64,000 nucleotides of DNA from Eustoma russellianum (taxonomy: Eukaryota > Streptophyta > Magnoliopsida > Gentianales > Gentianaceae). Of the stretch, positions 57,836-64,000 are shown piece after piece (position 1 is the stretch's first letter; each line of letters opens with the position of its first letter). A program made the translations under genes and the position numbers. The stretch is from the NCBI GenBank assembly GCA_036186865.1, contig AP025040.1:42404752-42468751 (forward strand), in the 5' to 3' direction. The notes beneath the pieces were generated by a model. The model saw nothing but the letters and a program-made list of their open reading frames with translations. It was not told the DNA's origin and ran no database searches.

Positions 57836-57971
57836 GATTAAACACGTGTATGAATTAAGAAAAAAGAAAGCGATGATTGGAAAAAAAATTATTCATTTAG
57901 AAATAAAAATTTACATTATAAAGACGAAAAATTAAAAAAAGAAATCTAAAAGAGAAGCGGAGAGGGGCCGT

Positions 57972-58316
57972 TCACTCTTCGTCATCGGAAGAGTCATCGG
58001 AAGAAAGAGTGGCTGCCACATTCTCCGCAAACTCTTTGAGGAGGCACTTCAGATTGTAATATCTGGCTTTCAACTTGCGCAGCCTTCTGTTCACGCTGTG
58101 CAGTTGCCTCGACTCCTGCTGCCTGTTTGCTATAAGCGTACGGTAGTTGATCTGCGGTTCCGGCATTTCTTGTTGAGGATCCTCTGGCGGCATTGGGTCA
58201 TGCACATATATTGAATCCTCCCGCTCAACCGATGGTTGTGGTTGAGGAGGAGGCCGTTGTGGAGGTGCACTGTTTGCCCCTCCATGCCTTGGGGTTCTTC
58301 TATAACGACGGGGCAT
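57972..58316 (-). CDS. small CACTA-encoded protein (114 aa), divergent to TNP2
   Basis: An intact frame from ATG (58316) to TGA (57972). Residues 1-12 are Arg-rich (MPRRYRRTPRHGG), 18-55 are Pro/Gln-rich, 56-100 are a helical Arg/Leu-rich segment (VNRRLRKLKARYYNLKCLL) and 104-114 an acidic Ser/Asp/Glu tail. It lies between two blocks of subterminal repeats and points away from the transposase. Basic start, helix and acidic end would suit a DNA-binding or oligomerising accessory protein like TNPA, but I see no TNPA homology, so the function is open. In contrast to TNP2 it has no stop or frameshift. A captured host exon is the other possibility. Confidence 0.55.
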   Translation of the reverse strand: MPRRYRRTPRHGGANSAPPQRPPPQPQPSVEREDSIYVHDPMPPEDPQQEMPEPQINYRTLIANRQQESRQLHSVNRRLRKLKARYYNLKCLLKEFAENVAATLSSDDSSDDEE

Positions 58317-58389
58317 ACTTTGTATTTTGTTTAGGAAGTTTTATAACTTTGTTTATGTGAAATGTAAGGATGTGGGGTTATATATTGGT

Positions 58390-58915
58390 GAAATTAGAGA
58401 GGACATAGCGACGAATCTGCGGCGAATTTATCGTCCGTTACTCAACATCGGAAGATGTGCGAGCGTGACCCTTCGTTTGAACAAGCGACGAATTAGCGAG
58501 TAAATAGCGACGACATAGCGACGTAAGGTGATCGTACGTTGTAACACTCAGGCACTATGCGAACACGGCCGTTGGGTGAATACTGACGCCGTAGCGACGG
58601 CTGTAGCGACGAAACGCATCGTATGGTGTGAAGATACGACAGTGTGCGTCGCTATAGTCGTCGGTATTTCGTCGGTAAGCGATGACACGCACACCATACG
58701 ACGTGTTTCGTCGCTCAAAGCATCGCTAATGGGCTTTGTAAGTGTCGGTATTTGTGTTTCTTTGTTCGTCGCTATTGCGTCGCTATTGTGTCGTGTTTCA
58801 TGCGCACCATACGACGTGTTTCGTCGCTCAAAACGTCGCTAATGGGCTTTGTAAGCGTTGGTATTTGTGTTTCTTTGTTCGTCGCTAAGGAGTCGGTAAA
58901 GTTGCAGGCACAGAA
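58390..58915. repeat. CACTA subterminal repeats, second block with 113-bp duplication
   Basis: The same CGTCGCTA/TAGCGACG motifs as the left block. The segment ACCATACGACGTGTTTCGTC to GTTTCTTTGTTCGTCGCTA is present twice with a 113-bp period (58693 and 58806). Confidence 0.85.
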
Positions 58916-59088
58916 CCATAAAGCCATCTTTCTTCTTCCACTCTTCTCACATTCTTCTCCCATTTCAAACACATAAATCATCACCTTTCAACGAAAATAT
59001 AGAAGGAAGATATATGATTGTGTGGGATTTTGAGGTTTTCCACACCGAGAAAAGATAGCTGTTGTTATTTTGAAGGTATATCGAGAAA

Positions 59089-62000
59089 ATGGATCCGAGG
59101 AGGTGCGATAGAAAGTGGATGTACGAGAGAGTAAACAACGGGGAGTGGAATCTTAGATTTTTTGGAGGTCTCGAAGAATTTGTAGATTTTGCGACGAGTA
59201 ATGAAAGTGGAACGCAGATTAAATGTCCTTTTAAGAAATGCAAGAACCGTAAATATATGGATCCGGGTGACGTGAGGGTTCACTTATTGAAACAAGGTTT
59301 CGTGCACAATTACCATACATGGTACTGCCACGACGAATATGCGGGAGCGTCTACATCTGCAAATGTTCACGTCGAAGGGGGACCCGGTCAGGTTGAAGTC
59401 GAAGAAATAGGCAAGGGATCTCATAACCCGTACGTGCAGATAGTGCAAGACGCAGCCGCCGGCGCATTTACGGGAGAGCAGTACTTACAGATGCATGTCG
59501 GGTACGAACGTGCACAGGATCCGGATGAATAGCCGCGTATATTCGTGGATGAAGATCCGAACCCTCAGGCGAGACAGTGTTTTGAGATGCTGAACGCCGC
59601 CAACACGCCGCTGTATCCAGGTTACGGTAGTCACACACAGATGTCCATGATCGGTCAGAGGACGAGCATGAAGACGGAGCACCGCATGACGGAGAGATTG
59701 TATGATGGGATGTGTCAGCTGATGAGGGAAGCTCTTCCCGAAGTGATCACGATGGTCGACAGTTTTTATTCGATGAAGAAACAGCTGCAAGCATTGAGAC
59801 TGCCAGTTCAGAAGATCGATTGTTGTTCGGAGGGGTGCATCATATACTGGGGCATCAACGAGGATGAAGACAAGTGCAGGGTCTGTGGGACACGCAGGTA
59901 GAGAACGAACAAAAGAAACCGGAACGTACCAAGAAAGCAATTCTACTATTTACCTCTCGCCCCTAGACTGCAGAGGCTCTACGCATCCGGTGCCACAGCT
60001 AGCCAGATACTGTGGCACGCGGAGCACTACACGAAAGACGGTGAGATGTGCCATCCATCCGACGGCGAAGCTTGGAGGACGTTCGATGCGACACATCTGG
60101 GTTTTTCGTCGGAGACAAGGAACGTTAGGTTGGGGTTATGCACCGATAGGTTCAACCCGTTCGGACAGTCGGGAGAGCAGTATTCGTCGTGGCCTGTCAT
60201 CGTGATGCCGTACAATCTACCACCTTGGATATGCATGAAGAAGCCGTACATGTTCTTGACTGTGATTGCACCGGGGCCTAAGAATCCGAAACAGTAGATC
60301 GACCTGTACCTGCAGCCATTGATACAGGAGCTGAAGTGGTTGTGGGAGTTTGGCGTGGAGACGTTCGATGTATTGACCAAACAAAAATTACAGCTACGCG
60401 CTGTGCTGATGTGGACGATCAGCGACTTCCCAGCTTATTCTATGTTGTCAGGGTGGAGTACAGCGGAGAAATACACTTGCCCTTACTGCATGAAGCAAGC
60501 AAAGACGATGTCCTTGAAACATGGACGTAAGATTTGCTGGTTCGACAGCCATAGGAAGTTCCTGACCAGACGTCATTTGTACAGAAAGAACGTGACGGCG
60601 TTCATGCCTGGCATCGTCGAGAAGGACACGAAGCCCGAGCTTCTCACGTGTGCGGAGGTGTTGGAGGAGATAGACAGCTGTAGATTCGTGGGGGTCGCTG
60701 ATGATCCGGACGGCAGCCACAACGCAGACCTGGTCCGTGATTGTATCGGGTGGAAGAAGAGAAGCATATTCTGGGATCTTCCGTACTGGAAGAGAAATAT
60801 GATCCGACACAACCTGGATGTCATGCACATTGAGAAGAACGTGTTTGACAACATCTTTAATACAGTGCTGAATGTGCCGGGAAAAACGAAAGACAATTTG
60901 AAGGCACGACTTGATATGCGCGACCTCAAAATGCAACCAGAGCTGCATCCCGTTGGCACATCCTACATGCTGAAGTCCTCGTACACGCTGACTGCGGAGC
61001 AGATCAGTGCGTTGTTAGCATGGCTGGGGACGGCTAGATTTCCTGACGGCCATGTTTCGAACCTGTCGAAGAACATCGACGTGAATAAACACGGTTTGCA
61101 CGGGATGAAGAGCCACGACTGTCATGTGTTCATGCAATGGTTGATACCCATTGCATTCCGCGAGCTGCTTCCAACTAATGTATGGGAAGCACTTACCGAG
61201 ATGAGTCTGTTCTTCAGATGTCTTACATCCACGAGACTCAGGGCGGATAATATGTCAAGGCTGGAGGGCAAAATCCCAGTGATCCTATGCAAGATGGAAA
61301 CTGTATTCCCTCCGGCCTTCTTTGATTCAATGGAACACCTGCCAGTTCATCTACTATACGAGGCACGCGTTGGTGGTCCTGTTCAGTACAGGTGGATGTA
61401 TCTATTCGAGAGGTACTCTTATTTATTACGTGACGTTCTTTTGTGTCTAAGCGCGAGCATGCTTACCAATTTGTTTCATCATGTGACATTGGAGTATTCA
61501 CTATATGAACAGATATCTCAGGCATTTGAAGCTGAACATCAGGAACAAAGCGAAAGTCGAGGCCTCGATGTGCAATGCCTACCTGACAGAGGAAGCCTCG
61601 ACCTTCGTGTCTCATTACTTTGAGCCAGATGTCCTGTCGAGGTGCAGAGATGTTTCCCGGAACGACGATGGCATTTCCAGATCCGGTGTCCTCCTGATAT
61701 TCACACATCCGATCAGATTTCACGGACAGGGAAAGGAAATGATATTGGGGGACAGCGATCTGAAGATTGCTCATTCTTATGTTCTGCGCAACGTTGACCG
61801 TTTCCAGAGGTATAAACGATATCCAATTTTAATTTGTAAATACCTTGCGCTACTCTATCCATTATATTACAAAGGTATACAGGGTACTCATTCGTAATTT
61901 GCTTCAGCTTGTTCGTTGATTTATTGCAAGAACATTCACCGGGTATATCGAGCGATGCAATAAACAATGAGTTAGATGCCAAGTTTGCTGATTGGTTCAC

Positions 62001-62875
62001 GTGGCATGTAAGTTTACATATTTGCTGGTTACGTGTACGTCATGTGATACGCATTTATTGGCCCGCTAATGTATACTTGTCGTTTTACAGGCGAGCAAAG
62101 GTCATCTGGCTGACGAAGAGTACGGTTACATTCTGACACCAGTAGCTGAGGGTCCATTGAACAGAGTCACGCGCTACGACATGTGTTTTATGAACGATTA
62201 TAGATTCCACACAGTCTCCCATTCCAGCCGGAAATCGTCGGAGAACAACGGAGTGTGTGTCAAGCGGTATGACAATAGCCCGGACGAGGATGACTTCTAC
62301 GGCTACCTTACTGACATCATTGAGCTCGAATATCCCGCATTGCCTATAAAGCGGGTGGTGCTATTCAAATGCGAATGGTACGATCCAACTCGAGAAGGTT
62401 ATCGCTCTGGCACAAAGGTTCATGACCGATATAAGTTGGTAGACATACACCAAGGGCGATGGTACAGAAAGTACGATCCATTCGTTTTAGCTAGTCAAGC
62501 GTCCCAAGTGTACTATCTATCGTATCCGACGACGAGGATGAATGCGAGCTCAAAAGACTGGCGAGCCATGTGCAAAGTGAAACCGAGCAAGTTTGATGTC
62601 AATATCCAGCCGGGTTCAGATGGCATGGATGCCGCATTTCAAGAAGAAAACCCACGCGTTGTGGATACGACACATTTGAAGTGCACAATCTTCCTCTAAA
62701 TGACCCGAACGGCGGTTTCATCGAAATTCATCTCAACATACAACCGGCTGACAATATTGAAGATGTAGGCGAAGACGAATACGAGGATGAAGAGGACGAT
62801 GAGCATGTAGATGAAGATGAAAATAAAGATGAAAATGAAGATGCGTATGAGGATGCCAATGAAAATGAAGATTGA
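59089..62875 (+). pseudogene. TNP2-type CACTA transposase, four exons, broken
   Basis: Start at 59089 (MDPRRCDRKWMYERV), the usual CACTA transposase-associated domain (residues about 1-85, with CPFKKCKN). The Transposase_21 core spans about residues 284-580 (YYLPLAPRLQRLYAS, PPWICMKKPYMFLTVIAPGP, NLDVMHIEKNVFDNI). DUF4218-like sequence (FFDSMEHLPVHLLYEA, GPVQYRWMY) crosses intron 1, and DUF4216-like sequence (DFYGYLTDIIELEYP, LASQASQVYYL) follows. GT-AG introns at 61413-61512, 61810-61907 and 62008-62090 join in frame. Three in-frame TAG codons lie at 59530, 59899 and 60297 (one where Trp is expected). A one-base frameshift near 62660-62675 puts the acidic Asp/Glu tail (to 62875) in another frame. 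Without breaks the protein would be about 1170 residues, normal for TNP2. As it stands it cannot make transposase. Confidence 0.9.
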
Positions 62876-63004
62876 CGTTAGTAAAAATTTTTATGTACCT
62901 CTTTATGTGAAAGTGTATATGTGTTGATGTACTTATACACATGTATATACATAATGTGTGTCTGTAAGTACTTTATATTTTCTATTATTTTTTTTAAAAT
63001 ACTG

Positions 63005-63110
63005 AAGAGCGCCGACGATTTACCGACGAAACGTGTCGTCGCACGTTTGGAATAACGACGACACAAGAAATAGCGACGAACACCCGTCGCTATTTCGTCG
63101 CAAAATGTCG
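63005..63110. repeat. CACTA subterminal-type repeats, right block
   Basis: GCCGACGATTTACCGACGAAA, CGTCGCACG and GCTATTTCGTCGC motifs like those of the left blocks, 130 bp after the transposase end. Confidence 0.75.
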
Positions 63111-64000
63111 AAATTAAATCAGAAATCCCCTTCTTCTTCCCCATTTCAGCGAAATCTACGTTTTTCCGGTGACCCATTTCAGCGAAATCACCCGCCGCCA
63201 TTCTCTGGTGACCTCCTTCCCCGGTTAGTTTTTCTTCCTATTTCGTTTTTAATGCTTTTAATTAGTTATAGATTCAATTCTTTGTTTTGGGTTTGGGTTG
63301 TGGGTGTTGGTGGTGGGTTGGGGACTATAGGGAGGGCTGTGGGGCGGTTGGGGTGGTGAATGGCGGGGCAGTGGTGGTTGGGGTGGCTGTGGGTAGGGCT
63401 GTGGTGCTGATGTGGGTAGGCAACTCGGCCCTGGGCTGATGTGGTTTGGTGAGACAGGTTTGCGCCTAGATTTGACACGATAGTTTGCCTGACAATTTGG
63501 CAAAGGTTGCCCACTCAATATAAGTTGTTGGATTGGGGCATTTATTGTAGCACAATATATGCCTGTGTGTGAACATACGCAGTAGCCATATGACCATCTA
63601 ATTTGCTTGCTATCTTTAGAAGAATGTAGTACTTCATTCGAAGAGCTATTATTTTTCATCAGAAGATATTTCAGTGTAAGCAAGCGATGGACGAGGCCAG
63701 GAGCTATTCATGGAAAACTATGTTCCAAATGGGATCTTGTTGTTAGCATGGGCAGCAAGAACTTAACTTTTCTGCCAAGAATGCAAGATAAGGTCCCAAG
63801 GAACCGGCTTGTTAGCTATAGGCATTTTGGTTAGTATTAGGTGCATTTTGGTTAGTATTAGGACAATTAAGAGATTGCCCTAAATTGCAGTCTAGACTGA
63901 ATAGCTTGTACAAAGTGATGATTGGGTTGGTTAGTCTTGGTTATGATTGCTTGCTGTTACTCTGCACAGCTGTTACGTGATTTCTAGCAACAATGGATTG
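63111..64000 (+). other. unassigned; possible gene head or further CACTA sequence
   Basis: 63120-63225 is pyrimidine-rich with CCATTTCAGCGAAATC twice, like a gene leader, followed by a donor-like CCCCGGTTAGTTTT. 63290-63410 is G-rich (GGTTGGGG repeats). TTGCTATCTTTAG at 63607-63619 looks like a splice acceptor, followed by a 75-codon open stretch to 63834. No protein family is recognised, and the window ends before the question can be settled. Confidence 0.3.

Larger units (their letters stand above)
57353..63110 (+). mobile_element. CACTA (En/Spm) DNA transposon
   Basis: The left edge GTACCAAAAAAGAATTTC resembles a mutated CACTACCAAAAAA terminus. It is followed by dense CGTCG/CGACG-containing subterminal repeats (57400-57835), a small minus-strand ORF, more subterminal repeats (58390-58915), a TNP2-type transposase gene (59089-62875) and a last subterminal-type block (63005-63110). 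No TAGTG right terminus is visible, so the element is either cut near 63110 or extends past the window. Cut-and-paste movement would need TNP2 plus a protein binding the subterminal repeats. Confidence 0.85.

Noticed and set aside
59864..60205. ORF overlapping the TNP2 exon in another frame
   Set aside because: A shadow frame; the TNP2 frame shows clear domain similarity across the same bases.
63258..63683. Proline-rich minus-strand ORF
   Set aside because: Reverse translation of a G-rich low-complexity tract on the plus strand; no start context or domain.

Overview
The window is repeat-dominated nuclear DNA of a flowering plant, most likely a eudicot. The evidence is the mix of elements: Ty1/copia elements with an initiator-Met primer site, Ty3/gypsy elements that carry a spliced antisense gene and tandem arrays, an L1-type LINE, RTE-type LINE fragments, tRNA-derived SINEs, Harbinger-like and Stowaway-like MITEs, and an En/Spm (CACTA) transposon with a TNP2-type transposase. 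No bacterial, organellar or viral gene set is present. I cannot name the species. The only host coding sequence I recognise with some confidence is the last part of a GDSL esterase/lipase gene on the minus strand, split by a retrotransposon.

Layout: 1-0.23 kb, RTE LINE fragment (minus). 0.23-3.3 kb, 5'-truncated copia-1 (plus) with polypurine tract and 3' LTR. 4.6-8.5 kb, copia-2 (minus), with both LTRs, primer site and gag-protease, but integrase and half of the RT deleted. 9.4-14.6 kb, copia-3 (minus), structurally complete with perfect GGTAT target duplication but many coding breaks. 16.2-18.4 kb, element C, a mini Ty3/gypsy derivative. 18.4-22.2 kb, AT-rich DNA with two tandem duplications. 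22.16-22.55 kb, MITE. 22.86-33.75 kb, a GDSL gene interrupted by element A (10.7 kb, plus, GCAAA duplication), which itself holds a 3.2-kb solo LTR (ATAAG duplication). 33.75-35.75 kb, SINEs. 35.76-41.27 kb, element B, a minus-strand, 5'-truncated relative of A. 41.28-44.64 kb, copia-4 (plus), 5'-truncated. 46.1-49.7 kb, 5'-truncated L1 LINE with poly(A). 50.1-52.5 kb, MITEs and SINEs. 52.85-54.0 kb, a SINE split by a solo LTR of the A/B family. 54.15-54.5 kb, solo copia LTR. 56.2-57.1 kb, RTE LINE 3' end. 57.35 kb onward, a CACTA transposon with a divergent small gene and a broken TNP2 gene.

The most distinctive content is the A/B/C Ty3/gypsy group. A and B have no pol. They keep gag termini, two kinds of tandem array, and on the opposite strand a four-exon gene with its own TATA box next to the 3' LTR. 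This architecture resembles what has been described for Retand/Ogre-like (Tat lineage) elements. Comparing A with B lets the exon-intron structure be read directly. The CACTA transposon also carries an intact 114-codon ORF transcribed away from the transposase and lying between two blocks of subterminal repeat.

Nesting gives a relative order of events: GDSL gene, then element A inside it, then the solo LTR inside A's array; and SINE, then the solo LTR inside it. Nearly all coding regions are broken by stops, frameshifts or deletions, so no autonomous element is visible here.
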